The position numbers and the translations under genes were made by a program. Below are positions 8,869-19,007 of a DNA stretch of 64,000 nucleotides, piece by piece. The notes beneath the pieces are model-generated. The model was not told the origin of the DNA and ran no database searches. It was given only the letters and a program-made list of their open reading frames with translations. The stretch is taken from positions 175,021 to 239,020 of the forward strand of contig CAWAYV010000034.1 in NCBI GenBank assembly GCA_963786295.1. The letters run 5' to 3'. Source of the DNA: JACCZX01 sp963786295 (GTDB lineage Bacteria > Pseudomonadota > Gammaproteobacteria > Burkholderiales > Burkholderiaceae_F). Position 1 is the stretch's first letter; each line of letters begins with the position of its first letter.

Positions 8869-11050
8869 ATGCATATCGGACACCCGACTGAACTGACGCC
8901 GGCTGCGCTCGATCTCGATCGCACACTGGCGCTGGTTGAACCGCTGTACCAGGATAGATTGCTCGCGACTGGCGAGCCATTCTTGGCACACGCACGCGGC
9001 ACCGCGCGGATCCTGGCGCCGCTGCGAGGCGATGCCGATCTGCTTTGCGCCGCCTGCCTGTTCGGCGTGCACGATGTTCTGCGCGAGCCCGATGAGTGGC
9101 TACGGGTGCGTTTCGGTGCTGGTGTTGCGCAACTGGTAGCAGACCTTCGCCAACTAATGAAACTGTCGGAGTTGACTCGCAAGCACGGCGATGCGGGGAC
9201 AAAAAAGCACGGCGATGATGATCAGGCCGCAGCATTGCGCCGCATGCTTCTGGCGATGGCCAACGACTTGCGTGTTGTCCTCCTTCGCCTGGCGTCGCGA
9301 TTGCAGACGCTGCGCTATTACGCGGAGAGCAAACAACCCGGGCCGGAGACGATCGCGCGCGAAACGATGAGGCTGTACGCACCGCTTGCCAACCGGCTCG
9401 GCATCTGGCAATTGAAGTGGGAACTGGAAGATCTGTCGTTTCGCTTCCTCGAGCCGGAAACGTACAAGGATGTCGCGCGCCTGCTCGACGAAAAACGGAT
9501 CGAGCGCCAGGATTTCATCGAGCACGCGACGAAGCGCGTGCAGCAGATCTTGAGCGAAGCGGGGATCACTGCTGACGTCGTTGGTCGTCCAAAGCACATT
9601 TACAGCATCGTCAACAAGATGCGCACCAAGCGGCTGACGTTTGACCAGGTGCGCGACGTGCGTGGCTTGCGGGTGATCGTGCAGAGCATGCCGGATTGTT
9701 ACCAGGCGCTGTCGGCGATTCATCAAGAGTGGACTGCCGTCGCCGGCGACTACGACGACTACATCGCGCGGCCGAAGCCGAACGGCTATCAGTCGCTGCA
9801 CACGGTCGTTAGCGACGAACACGGTCGCGCGCTCGAAATCCAGATTCGCACGAAGCAGATGCATGAGTCCGCAGAGCTGGGATTGGCGGCGCACTGGCGC
9901 TACAAGGAGGGCGGAAAACCAACCGCCGGTAAGCCACGCGGCCAAGGCCAGGACGACGGCGACGCGCAGCGGGTTGCGTGGCTGCGGCAGCTGTTGGCGT
10001 GGCGCGATGAAGTCGAACCGACGCCCGCGGCGGACTCTTCTGGTGGCGCTACGCGCGACGAGCGCATGTATGTGCTGACGCCGCAGGCACGCGTGGTCGA
10101 GCTACCCGCCGGCGGGACGCCGGTCGATTTCGCTTTTCACATTCATTCTGAAGTCGGGTATCGCTGCCGTGGTGCGCGCGTGGACGGCGTCATCGTTCCG
10201 CTGAACACGCCATTGAAGAACGGTCAGACGGTCGAGATCATCTCGGCCAAGACCGGCGGCCCGAGCCGCGACTGGCTGAACGCCGATCTCGGATTTCTGA
10301 AAGAGCGCGCGCTCGCGCGCCAAGGTGCGGCAATGGTTTAACGCTCTCGAGCTGGAGCAATCGATCGCTGCCGGGCGTGAGCTGATCGAGAAGGAAATGC
10401 AGCGGCTCGGTAAGACCGCTGTGAAGCTTGATGACCTGGCGAAGCGGCTTGGGTTCGGTAGCGTCGATCAGTTGGCCGCTGCAGCGACCAAGGATGAGTT
10501 CAGCTTGCGCTCGATCGAGCATGCGCTGGCACCGGCGACGGTTCAATCCGAACCGACGCCAGCGCCACTGATCGGCAGGCCGCCCGCCATACCCGCCGCG
10601 CCCGCAGGCAAAGGCCAAGTGCTGGTGGTTGGCGTCGATTCGCTACTGACGCAGCTCGCACGCTGCTGCCGGCCGGCGCCGCCCGATGAGATCGTCGGTT
10701 ACGTGACACGCGGCAAGGGCGTATCGATTCACCGCGGAAATTGTTCCAACCTCAGATCGCTGCTGAAGCTTGCCCCCGAACGAATGGTCGATGTCACGTG
10801 GGGCAAGCAGGCGGATGCGGTGTATCCCGTCGAACTGCTGGTGCTCGCGCAGGATCGCCCGGGTTTGCTGCGCGATGTGTCCGAGGTGTACGCGCGCGAA
10901 AAGCTGAACGTCGTCGGTGTCAATTCGAGCAGTGCCAATGGCGAAGCGCGCATGTTGTTCACCATTGAAATCCGAAGTGCCGCCGACGTTAACCGCGTCC
11001 TGGCCGCAGTGCGTGAAGTAAAGGATGTCTTCACCGCCCGCAGGCGATAG
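8869..11050 (+). CDS. relA: RelA-type (p)ppGpp synthetase, one inserted base
   Basis: A stringent-response synthetase of about 726 residues. Order: degenerate HD hydrolase domain (about 30-160), synthetase domain with GRPKHIYSIVNKM, the YDDYIARPKPNGYQSLHT active site and EIQIRTKQMHE (about 240-340), TGS domain (about 400-460) and C-terminal ACT domain (about 650-726). The hydrolase His41 and His68-Asp69 remain, but the essential later Asp is Ser143 (LASRL), so hydrolysis should be lost. The frame breaks at the AAA run 10300-10302; dropping one A gives LKSARSRAKVRQWF and continues to 11050. ATG 8869 is favoured over a start at 8839. Confidence 0.9.
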
Positions 11051-11098
11051 GACTAGATGGGCAGTGCGGAGCAACGCATGCCTTATACTTTGCGGCCC

Positions 11099-11175
11099 AG
11101 GCGCGTAGCTCAGCTGGTTAGAGCACCACCTTGACATGGTGGGGGTCGTTGGTTCGAGTCCAATCGCGCCTACCA
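11099..11175 (+). tRNA. tRNA-Val (GAC)
   Basis: A 77-base cloverleaf. The acceptor stem AGGCGCG pairs fully with CGCGCCT, the D arm has GCTCAGCTGGTTAGAGC, the anticodon stem CCACC/GGTGG encloses TTGACAT with anticodon GAC, and the T arm has GTTGG TTCGAGT CCAAT. The CCA end is encoded. It lies between relA and thrS. Confidence 0.96.
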
Positions 11176-11263
11176 GCCCATCGGCGAGACAACACGAAAG
11201 GCATCAGATGACGCTCCGAACTACGTTTACCGGCTCTTGATGACGGGACGAGTTCGCCTTTCG

Positions 11264-11293
11264 GAAAAAGTGCGGCTCGCCGCACTTTTTTTT
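11264..11293 (+). terminator. Rho-independent terminator before thrS
   Basis: AAAAAGTGCGGC and GCCGCACTTTTT form a perfect stem around a CT loop, and the T run extends to eight bases. It sits about 90 bases after tRNA-Val and only 16 bases before the thrS start, so it may end the relA/tRNA transcript or act as an attenuator in the thrS leader. Confidence 0.85.
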
Positions 11294-11308
11294 GACTGAA
11301 GCAACGAC

Positions 11309-13235
11309 ATGATTTCTATTCGATTACCTGACGGTTCAAGCCGGAGCTACGACCAGCCGGTGACGGCGGCGCAAGTAGCGTCTTCGATCGGCCCCGGCCT
11401 TGCCAAGGCCGCAATTGCCGCCAAGGTTGACGGCAAGCTGGTCGATGTGGCACACGTGATCGACCATGACGCCGACGTCGCGATCGTCACCGACCGCGAC
11501 GCCGACGGCATCGACGTCATCCGACATTCAACGGCGCATCTGCTCGCGTACGCGGTCAAAGAGCTGTTTCCGGAAGCACAGGTCACGATCGGACCTGTGA
11601 TCGAGAACGGCTTTTATTACGACTTCGCTTACAAGCGTCCGTTTACGCCGGAAGATCTGGCAGCGATCGAACAGAAAATGGCGGAGCTCGCGAAAAAAGA
11701 CGAGCCGGTCGTGCGCGAAGTCTGGAAGCGCGACGACGCGGTGAAATTTTTCGAATCGATTGGCGAAAAGTACAAGGCCGAAATCATCGCTTCGATTCCG
11801 GCGAACGAAGATATTTCGCTGTATCGCGAGGGTGGCTTTATCGATCTGTGTCGCGGCCCGCACGTACCGTCGTCGGGCAAGTTAAAGGTGTTCAAGCTGA
11901 CGAAGGTTGCCGGCGCGTATTGGCGCGGCGACCAGGCAAACGAACAATTGCAGCGTATTTACGGCACGGCCTGGGGCAGGAAAGAAGATCAGGACGCGTA
12001 TCTGAAGATGCTCGAGGAAGCCGAGCGGCGCGACCATCGCAAGCTCGGCAAGGAACTCGACCTCTATCACTTTCAGGAAGAAGCCCCCGGACTGGTGTTC
12101 TGGCATCCGAAGGGGTGGGTGATCTGGCAGGCGGTCGAGCAATACATGCGCGGCGTGTACCGCGACAACGGTTATCACGAAGTCAGGGCGCCGCAAATTC
12201 TCGACCGCTCGCTATGGGAAAAGTCGGGCCACTGGGAAAAGTACCGCGAACACATGTTCACAACGGAGTCCGAGAATCGGTACTACGCGCTAAAGCCGAT
12301 GAACTGCCCGGGTCATGTGCAGATCTACAACGCGAATCTGCACAGTTATCGCGAGTTGCCGTTGCGCTACGGTGAGTTCGGCTTCTGCCATCGCAACGAG
12401 TCGTCGGGCTCATTGCACGGCTTGTTGCGCGTGCGCGGGTTCGTGCAGGACGACGGCCATATTTTCTGCACCGAAGACCAGATTCTTGACGAGTGCGTCA
12501 CCTATACGGCGTTACTGCAGAAGGTGTATCGCGACTTCGGCTTTGAACAAGTGTTCTACAAGGTGGCGACGCGGCCCGAACAGCGCATCGGGTCGGATGA
12601 AATCTGGGATAAGTCCGAGCAGTCGTTAATCGAGTCGATGCGGCGTTCGGGTGTCGAGTTCGAAACTCTCGCCGGGCGAGGGCGCCTTTTACGGTCCGAA
12701 GATCGAGTACCACCTGAAAGACTCGATGGGTCGACCGTGGCAATGCGGGACGATGCAGGTCGATTTCTCGATGCCCGAGCGGCTTGGCGCTGAGTACGTA
12801 GCCGAAGACAACAGCCGCAAGGTACCGGTGATGCTGCACCGGGCGATCGTCGGTTCGCTCGAGCGCTTCATCGGCGTGCTGATCGAGAATTACGCGGGTG
12901 CAATGCCGCCGTGGCTGGCGCCGGTGCAGGTTGCCGTTGCTTGCATCTCGGAGCACCAGGCCGCATATGCGGAAGCTGTTGCTCAAACACTGCAAAAACA
13001 AGGATTTAGGGCGGAATCCGATTTGCGCAATGAGAAGATCAACTATAAGATTCGCGCCCTTAGCCTGCAGAAAATCCCCTACATTCTCGTTGTCGGCGAC
13101 AAAGAGAAGCAAGCGAACACGGTATCCGTGCGAGCCCGCGGTGGCGCGGACTTGGGTGTGATTCCCTTGTCCGAGTTTGCGCAACGTCTAAAGCTCGACG
13201 TTGAGCAGCGTCAGAACGTGGCAAGCGCGGTTTGA
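11309..13235 (+). CDS. thrS: Threonyl-tRNA synthetase, one inserted base
   Basis: A class II synthetase of 641 residues, matching the usual 640. It has an N-terminal TGS domain (about 1-62), the editing domain, and a catalytic core with MNCPGH (zinc Cys), RNESSGSLHGL (motif 2 region) and a C-terminal anticodon-binding domain. The frame breaks at the AAA run 12663-12665; removing one A restores FELSPGEGAFYGPK, and the remaining 190 residues are in family order to 13235. The uninterrupted frame would end in a nonsense tail at 12793. It heads the classic thrS-infC-rpmI-rplT-pheST operon. Confidence 0.93.
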
Positions 13236-13260
13236 TTTCTAATTTTTTCGAGAGGTAAAT

Positions 13261-13782
13261 ATCGCTCAAGAACGTTCGCACCGGATCAACGGTGAAATCA
13301 GCGCTCCGGAAATACGGCTCACTGGAATCGAAGGAGAAGCGCTGGGAGTGGTAAAGCTGGCCGACGCGCTGCGCATGGCCGAAGAAGCACAAGTCGATCT
13401 GGTGGAAATCGCTCCCACTGCTGTGCCGCCAGTCTGTCGTTTGATGGACTACGGCAAGTTCAAGTATCAGGAGCAAAAGAAGTCGCACGAAGCGAAGCTG
13501 AAGCAGAAGCAGATTCAGATCAAGGAAGTCAAGTTTCGCCCGCAGACGGACGAGAACGATTACCTGACGAAGATGCGAAACCTGACTCGCTTCTTGGAAG
13601 AAGGCGATAAAGCCAAGATCACGCTGCGGTTCCGCGGCCGTGAAATGGCGCACCAGGAGTTCGGCGTCAAGCTGCTGGAGCGGGTGCGCGACGAGTTGGC
13701 GAATATGGCAGTCGTGGAGTCAATGCCGAGGTTGGAAGGGCGCCAGATGGTGATGGTGATGGCGCCGAAGAAGAAGAAGTAG
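13261..13782 (+). CDS. infC: Translation initiation factor IF-3 with AUC start
   Basis: IF-3 of 173 residues. The full N-domain (AQERSHRINGEISAPEIRL) is in frame only if translation starts at the ATC at 13261, which follows AGAGG by five bases. An in-frame GTG at 13348 would delete about 29 N-terminal residues. Rare AUU/AUC/AUA starts are known for infC and underlie its autoregulation, because IF-3 itself discriminates against them. The protein ends in a run of lysines. The downstream genes are rpmI and rplT. Confidence 0.93.
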   Translation: MAQERSHRINGEISAPEIRLTGIEGEALGVVKLADALRMAEEAQVDLVEIAPTAVPPVCRLMDYGKFKYQEQKKSHEAKLKQKQIQIKEVKFRPQTDENDYLTKMRNLTRFLEEGDKAKITLRFRGREMAHQEFGVKLLERVRDELANMAVVESMPRLEGRQMVMVMAPKKKK

Positions 13783-13888
13783 TGGCCGGCGGCGATGCCG
13801 CCGGCTTCCCTGAGTAACAACAAGTGAGATCAGGCTCGCAAGTCTCCTATTGGAGCGCCTGCAATCATCCAATAACGAAAGGACGGCA

Positions 13889-14086
13889 ATGCCGAAGATG
13901 AAAACGAAAAAGAGCGCTTCCAAGCGCTTCAAGGTTCGCGCGAGCGGATCGATCAAGCGCGGTCAGGCGGCCAAGCGCCATCTGCTGACCAAGCGCACCA
14001 CCAAAAATAAGCGCCATTTGCGCGGCGCGGTCAACATGCACGAGGCGGATGTGAAATCCGTGCGCCGCATGCTGCCGTACGCGTAA
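13889..14086 (+). CDS. rpmI: Ribosomal protein L35 (bL35)
   Basis: A 65-residue basic protein starting MPKMKTKKSASKRF, with KRHLLTKRTTKNKRHLRG, both hallmarks of bL35 of the 50S subunit. ATG 13889 follows GAAAGGA; an ATG at 13850 in the same frame is upstream of the conserved N-terminus and lacks family resemblance. It lies between infC and rplT in the expected operon. Confidence 0.97.
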   Translation: MPKMKTKKSASKRFKVRASGSIKRGQAAKRHLLTKRTTKNKRHLRGAVNMHEADVKSVRRMLPYA

Positions 14087-14097
14087 GGAGGACGACG

Positions 14098-14454
14098 ATG
14101 CCGAGAGTTAAGAGAGGGACCACCGCGCGCGCGCGGCACAAGAAAGTTCTTGCGCAGGCCGTCGGCTTTACGCGCCGCCGCAAGAATGTATTCCGCGTCG
14201 CCAAAGAAGCGGTGATGAAAGCGGGGCAGTACGCCTATCGCGATCGCCGTAACAAGAAACGTACTTTTCGCGCGTTATGGATCGCGCGGATCAATGCAGC
14301 CGTGCGCGAGCATGGATTGAGTTACAGCGTGTTCATCAATGGGTTGAACAAGGCGGAGATCGGGCTCGATCGCAAAATACTGGCCGATATGGCGGTACTC
14401 GACAAGCCTGGTTTTGCGGCCGTCGTCGAAAAGGTAAAGGCCACGCTTGCTTAA
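14098..14454 (+). CDS. rplT: Ribosomal protein L20 (bL20)
   Basis: A 118-residue protein with the bL20 start MPRVKRGTTARARHKK and FTRRRKNVFRVAK, then the globular C-terminal half. It binds 23S rRNA early in 50S assembly and in other bacteria represses its own operon. TAAGGAGG lies just upstream. A hairpin with tail follows before pheS. Confidence 0.97.
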   Translation: MPRVKRGTTARARHKKVLAQAVGFTRRRKNVFRVAKEAVMKAGQYAYRDRRNKKRTFRALWIARINAAVREHGLSYSVFINGLNKAEIGLDRKILADMAVLDKPGFAAVVEKVKATLA

Positions 14455-14479
14455 TCGCTGTCGATAAGACGAAAGAAAA

Positions 14480-14514
14480 TGAAAACGGGGCCTAATGCGC
14501 GGCCCCGTTTTCGT
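14480..14514 (+). terminator. Hairpin between rplT and pheS
   Basis: GAAAACGGGGCC pairs with GGCCCCGTTTTC around a short loop, with a short T run. It ends just before the pheS start at 14523. It could be a partial terminator or attenuator that sets pheST expression below the ribosomal genes. Confidence 0.7.
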
Positions 14515-14522
14515 TTGCACCG

Positions 14523-15544
14523 ATGAATACTGACTTGGACCGATTGGTAGACGCAGCGCGCGCCGCATTCGCAGCGGCTATGCAGCCGGCCGCGCTGGAA
14601 AACGAGAAGGCGCGATATCTGGGAAAAAACGGCGCGATCACGGAGCGGCTGAAAGGCGCTTGCCAAACTGGCGCCCGAAGAAAAACGTACAGCCGGCGCC
14701 AGTATCAATGCAGCCAAGGAGGCGATCGAGGCGCTGCTCGCCGAACGCCGCCAGGCGCTGGCCGAACTGCGGCTTGACGAGCAGCTTGCTGCAGAGTCGA
14801 TCGACGTGTCGTTACCGGGTCGAAGCCGCAGCGTCGGCGCGATTCATCCAATCGCCCGCACGTGGATGCGCGTCGAAGAGATCTTTCGCTCGATCGGATT
14901 CGATTTCGCCGAAGGTCCGGAGATAGAAACCGATTGGTACAGCTTCACGGCGCTTAATAGTCCAGAGAATCATCCGGCACGCTCGATGCAGGACACGTTC
15001 TACGTCGACGCGCATGACACCGATGGCCGGCCGATTGGTATTGCGCACACATACCAGTCCGATGCAGGTTCGTTACGCGCGCATGCACCAACCGCCGATC
15101 AAGGTAATCGCGATCGGCCGCTGCTACCGCGTCGATAACGACGCGACGCACTCGCCGATGTTTCATCAAGTAGAAGGCCTGTGGCTCGACGAAGACATCA
15201 GCTTCGCCGACCTGAAGGCCGTATATACGAATTTCCTGCGGTGCTTCTTTGAAACCGATGAACTTGCGGTGCGCTTCCGGCCTTCGTACTTTCCATTCAC
15301 CGAGCCCTCAGCCGAGATCGACATGATGTTCACCAGCGGTTCGCGCAAGGGCCGCTGGCTCGAAATCTCGGGTGCGGGGCAAGTGCATCCCGATGTCGTG
15401 CGCAATTTCGGTTTCGATCCCGAAAAAACGATCGGCTTTGCCTTCGGCTCGGGTCTCGAGCGGCTGGCAATGCTGCGCTATGGCGTCGATGACCTGCGCA
15501 TGTTCTTCGACGGCGATTTGCGCTTCCTTCATCAATTCGCCTAG
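14523..15544 (+). CDS. pheS: Phenylalanyl-tRNA synthetase alpha chain, two inserted bases
   Basis: After removing two bases the product is 339 residues, normal for PheS. An N-terminal coiled coil (about 1-90) precedes the class II core with RTHTSPMQVRY, DATHSPMFHQVEGLW and GFAFGSGLERLAMLRYG (motif 3). The first break is at the AAA run 14652-14654, where dropping one A gives RLKALAKLAPEEK. The second is around 15025-15033, where GGCCGG needs one base fewer to give GRRLVLRTHTSP. It forms an alpha2-beta2 enzyme with PheT, which starts three bases later. Both breaks lie in highly conserved regions, which argues for sequencing error. Confidence 0.92.
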
Positions 15545-15547
15545 CCG

Positions 15548-17980
15548 ATGCAGTTGTCTGAACAGTGGTTGCGTAGCTACGCCGATCCGCCGTATTCCAG
15601 CGACGAGCTGGCCGAGCGGCTGACGATGGTGGGGCTGGAAGTCGAGAGCGTTGATCCGGTCGCGCCAGCGTTTTCCGGTGTCGTCGTGGCCGAAGTCACG
15701 CGCGTAGTTCCGCACCCGAACGCCGACAAGCTGACGGTGTGCGAAGTCGAGGTCGGCGCGGGAGAGATTCTTTCAATCGTCTGCGGCGCGTCGAACGTGG
15801 CGCCTGGAATCAAGGCGCCGTGCGCGTTGGTGGGCGCGATACTTCCCGGAGGGGCAGAAGTCAGCGCGGCCACGTTACGCGGTGTGCAGTCGCAAGGTAT
15901 GTTGTGTTCAGCACGCGAGCTTGGACTCTCCGACGATCACGCCGGCCTGCTGATCCTCGACGCCGACGCACCGCTCGGCGCCGATTTGCGCGACTACCTT
16001 GCGCTCGACGATCGCAAGCTGACGATCAAGCTGACGCCCGACCGCGCGGATTGTTTGAGCGTGGTCGGTGTGGCGCGCGAAGTCGCTGCGCTCGCGGGGT
16101 CTCCGCTGACGCTCGCGGCGACCGCCCCTGTGCAGCCGGTGATTGCTGATCGTCTCCCGGTGACCATCGAAGCGCCCGATTTATGCGGCCGCTTCTCAGG
16201 CCGGGTGATTCGTGGCGTCGACGCGCACGCGCAAACGCCGGCCCGCATCAAGCAACGGCTCGAGCGCAGCGGACAGCGGCCGATCTCGGCGTTGGTCGAT
16301 ATCTCGAACTACGTGATGCTCGAACTTGGCCGGCCAACGCATGTATTCGATCTGGACAAGGTGGCGGGCGGGCTGACCGTGCGCTGGGGCCGTGCAGGCG
16401 AGCGCGTCGAGTTGCTGAATGGCCAAACAGTCGACGTCGATTCCAACGTCGGCGTGATCGCCGACCAGGCCGGTGTTGAATCCTTGGCGGGAATCATGGG
16501 CGGCACCAACACCGCCGTGTCGCTGGATACGCGCAATGTGTACCTGGAGGCGGCGTTCTGGTGGCCCGATGCGATCCGCGGCCGAGCACGCCGATACAAC
16601 CTTTCGACCGATGCTGCGCACCGGTTCGAGCGCGGCGTCGACTACGCCACCAACGTTGATCACGTCGAATACATTACGCGCTTGATCGTCGACATTTGCG
16701 GAGGCCAACCGGGTCCGGTCGACGATCAAATGCTCGCACTGCCGCAGCGCAAGCCGATCACGATGCGTATCGAGCGCTGTCGGCGAGTGTTGGGCATGAC
16801 AATTGGCTCGGATGCCATCGCGAAGGCATTTCGTCGGATCGGCTTTGCATTCGAACAAGACGACGAAATATTCGTCGTGACGCCACCGAGCTTCCGGTTC
16901 GATCTGCAGATCGAAGAGGATCTGATCGGCGAAGTCGCGCGGCTTACGGGCTACGAGAACATTCCGGCGCACCCGCCACGCACGGCGGCGACGATGCGCG
17001 CGGAGCCGGAGGAGCGGCGCACTGCGCATGACGTACGCCGCGGTTTGTCACTGGCCGGCTATACCGAGCTCGTCAACTATTCGTTTGTCGACACGCAATC
17101 GGAGCGCGATTTCGCGCCGAACGACGACCCGATTGCGGTGCTCAATCCGATTGCGAGCCAGATGTCCGTGATGCGCACCACATTGCTTGGCGGTCTGGTC
17201 AACGCGCTGTCGTACAACCTGAATCGCAAAGCCACTCGTGTGCGCGTCTTTGAGATCGGCCGCGTGTATCGCCGAGATCGGCAGCAATCAGAGGGCCCGC
17301 TACAGGTGGGAGGAGTGGATCAGCCGAATCGCATCGGGGGGCTGGCCTATGGTCCCAATGACGATGAGCAGTGGGCGGTGCCGACGCGCGACGTCGACTT
17401 CTTCGACGTCAAAGGAGATATCGAATCGTTGCTCGTAGGTGCGCGGTTTGTGGCCGAGCCGCATCCCGCGCTGCATCCCGGCCGCAGCGCGATGATCGAG
17501 ATCGACGGCCGGCGCGTCGGGACAATTGGCCAACTACACCCACGCCTGCAACAGCGCTACGAATTGCCGAAGGCGCCGATCGTGTTCGAGCTCGATCTCG
17601 CGCCACTGCTCGTGCGTCCACTGCCACGGCACAGCGAGCTTTCCCGGTTTCAGCCCGTGCTGCGCGATATCTCGGTGACGGTCGCCGACGCCGTGCCGGC
17701 ACAGGCGATGATCGACGCCGTGGTCACGCTGTCGCGCTCGGACCGCCGCCTGTCGCCGCTGCGCGAGTTCCGCGTGTTCGATGTATACCGCGCGCCGCGG
17801 AATTCAAGCAAAGTCACGGAAGCGAGCGCTAACGTGTTGTTAAATAACGAGAAAAACCTTGCGTTCCGAGTGGTTCTGCAAGATACTGGGCGTCCCGTCA
17901 GCGATGCTGACGCCGACGCTGCTGTTGAAGTGATTGTTGAGGTTCTCAAGCAACGATTTGACGCGCGCCTGCGTCAATAA
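15548..17980 (+). CDS. pheT: Phenylalanyl-tRNA synthetase beta chain
   Basis: An intact 810-residue beta subunit. It has the N-terminal tRNA-binding fold (about 40-150), B3/B4 editing domain (GRFSGRVIRGV onward), B5 domain, the catalytic-like core, and a C-terminal ferredoxin-fold anticodon-binding domain ending VEVIVEVLKQRFDARLRQ. It contacts tRNA-Phe and hydrolyses mischarged Tyr. It lies immediately downstream of pheS and upstream of ihfA, as in many proteobacteria. Confidence 0.97.
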   Translation: MQLSEQWLRSYADPPYSSDELAERLTMVGLEVESVDPVAPAFSGVVVAEVTRVVPHPNADKLTVCEVEVGAGEILSIVCGASNVAPGIKAPCALVGAILPGGAEVSAATLRGVQSQGMLCSARELGLSDDHAGLLILDADAPLGADLRDYLALDDRKLTIKLTPDRADCLSVVGVAREVAALAGSPLTLAATAPVQPVIADRLPVTIEAPDLCGRFSGRVIRGVDAHAQTPARIKQRLERSGQRPISALVDISNYVMLELGRPTHVFDLDKVAGGLTVRWGRAGERVELLNGQTVDVDSNVGVIADQAGVESLAGIMGGTNTAVSLDTRNVYLEAAFWWPDAIRGRARRYNLSTDAAHRFERGVDYATNVDHVEYITRLIVDICGGQPGPVDDQMLALPQRKPITMRIERCRRVLGMTIGSDAIAKAFRRIGFAFEQDDEIFVVTPPSFRFDLQIEEDLIGEVARLTGYENIPAHPPRTAATMRAEPEERRTAHDVRRGLSLAGYTELVNYSFVDTQSERDFAPNDDPIAVLNPIASQMSVMRTTLLGGLVNALSYNLNRKATRVRVFEIGRVYRRDRQQSEGPLQVGGVDQPNRIGGLAYGPNDDEQWAVPTRDVDFFDVKGDIESLLVGARFVAEPHPALHPGRSAMIEIDGRRVGTIGQLHPRLQQRYELPKAPIVFELDLAPLLVRPLPRHSELSRFQPVLRDISVTVADAVPAQAMIDAVVTLSRSDRRLSPLREFRVFDVYRAPRNSSKVTEASANVLLNNEKNLAFRVVLQDTGRPVSDADADAAVEVIVEVLKQRFDARLRQ

Positions 17981-17987
17981 AGCGAGC

Positions 17988-18374
17988 ATGCGAGATAACG
18001 CGCACATGACAGCTGACTTTAAATTTCCCGATTTGCCGAGGACGGCGGGTGCGATGCACTCGGCGCATCGCACCGCGAAGACTATGACCAAGGCCGAGCT
18101 GGCTGAAGCGTTGTTCGATCGGCTCGGGCTGAACAAGCGCGAGGCGAAGGACATGGTCGATGGATTCTTTGATGAGATTCGGCAAGCGCTCGAGCGTGGC
18201 GAGTCGGTGAAGCTCTCTGGCTTTGGCAATTTCCAGCTGCGCGACAAGCCGCAGCGTCCGGGACGAAACCCGAAAACAGGTGAAGAGATCGCGATAACTG
18301 CCCGCCGCGTCGTCACTTTTCACGCCAGTCAAAAGCTGAAAGCCGCCGTTGCCACCGCGGCTGGCGTGCACTGA
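17988..18374 (+). CDS. ihfA: Integration host factor alpha subunit
   Basis: A DNA-bending protein of the HU/IHF fold. The conserved part begins TMTKAELAEALFDRLGLNKREAK and includes KLSGFGNFQLRDK and the arm RPGRNPKTGEEI that intercalates in DNA. ATG 17988 gives 128 residues with a 32-residue N-terminal extension; ATG 18084 would give the compact 96-residue form. Some betaproteobacteria have extended IhfA, and the extension begins eight bases after pheT, so I keep the long form, but neither start has a strong ribosome site. Confidence 0.9.
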   Translation: MRDNAHMTADFKFPDLPRTAGAMHSAHRTAKTMTKAELAEALFDRLGLNKREAKDMVDGFFDEIRQALERGESVKLSGFGNFQLRDKPQRPGRNPKTGEEIAITARRVVTFHASQKLKAAVATAAGVH

Positions 18375-18432
18375 CCGCACAGCCGTTCGCATCGACTTCG
18401 TGCCTGTAGCGTTCGACCTTCGCGCTTGACCC

Positions 18433-18852
18433 ATGCAGCGCCACGAAGCTCCGATCCCATTGCCGTCGATTCCAGCTAAGCGCTACTTCACCATCGGTGA
18501 GGTCAGCGATTTGTGCGGCGTCAAACCGCACGTGCTGCGCTACTGGGAGCAGGAGTTCACGCAGTTGCGCCCGGTCAAGCGGCGCGGCAACCGGCGCTAT
18601 TACCAACACCACGAAGTTCTGCTGATTCGCAGAATCCGGGAGTTGTTGTACGAGCAGGGTTTCACCATCAGCGGTGCACGCAATCGCCTGGATGATCACG
18701 ATCACAGCGAGCGCGCGGCGCCGCGCGCTGGCTTAGTCGCGGCAAACGATCCGGCTGCGGTAAACGGCGACGGCACGCAGGTCAAAGCTGTCGATATCGC
18801 AGCACTGCACGCGGAGCTCGCTGCAATTCGCAAGCTGCTGCGGAGCCGCTAG
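18433..18852 (+). CDS. MerR-family transcriptional regulator
   Basis: A 139-residue regulator with an N-terminal winged helix-turn-helix (YFTIGEVSDLCGVKPHVLRYWEQEF, about residues 18-42) and the MerR wing (RRGNRRYYQ). There is no metal-binding Cys pair at the C-terminus, so it is not a CueR/MerR metal sensor. A gene of this type is the usual neighbour of ihfA in betaproteobacteria; its targets are unknown. No clear Shine-Dalgarno precedes the ATG. Confidence 0.88.
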   Translation: MQRHEAPIPLPSIPAKRYFTIGEVSDLCGVKPHVLRYWEQEFTQLRPVKRRGNRRYYQHHEVLLIRRIRELLYEQGFTISGARNRLDDHDHSERAAPRAGLVAANDPAAVNGDGTQVKAVDIAALHAELAAIRKLLRSR

Positions 18853-18869
18853 CGGATATACTGCGCGCC

Positions 18870-18948
<79 letters not shown>

Positions 18949-18965
18949 AGGGTTTTGACTCAGGG

Positions 18966-19003
18966 AAGCCGGTGTGTGCTGCGCACACACCGGCTACTTT
19001 TTT
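18966..19003 (+). terminator. Rho-independent terminator after tRNA-Pro
   Basis: AGCCGGTGTGTG pairs with CACACACCGGCT around CTGCG, followed by AC and six Ts. It ends the tRNA-Pro transcript five bases before the surE start codon. Confidence 0.9.
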
Positions 19004-19007
19004 GGCG

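Noticed and set aside
10290..10345. Programmed ribosomal frameshifting in relA or the other broken genes
   Set aside because: No consistent slippery heptamer or downstream pseudoknot, and the same +1 type occurs in a dozen unrelated genes, which fits sequence error better.
11176..11308. T-box or other riboswitch before thrS
   Set aside because: Only a simple terminator hairpin is evident; no T-box or specifier-loop features.
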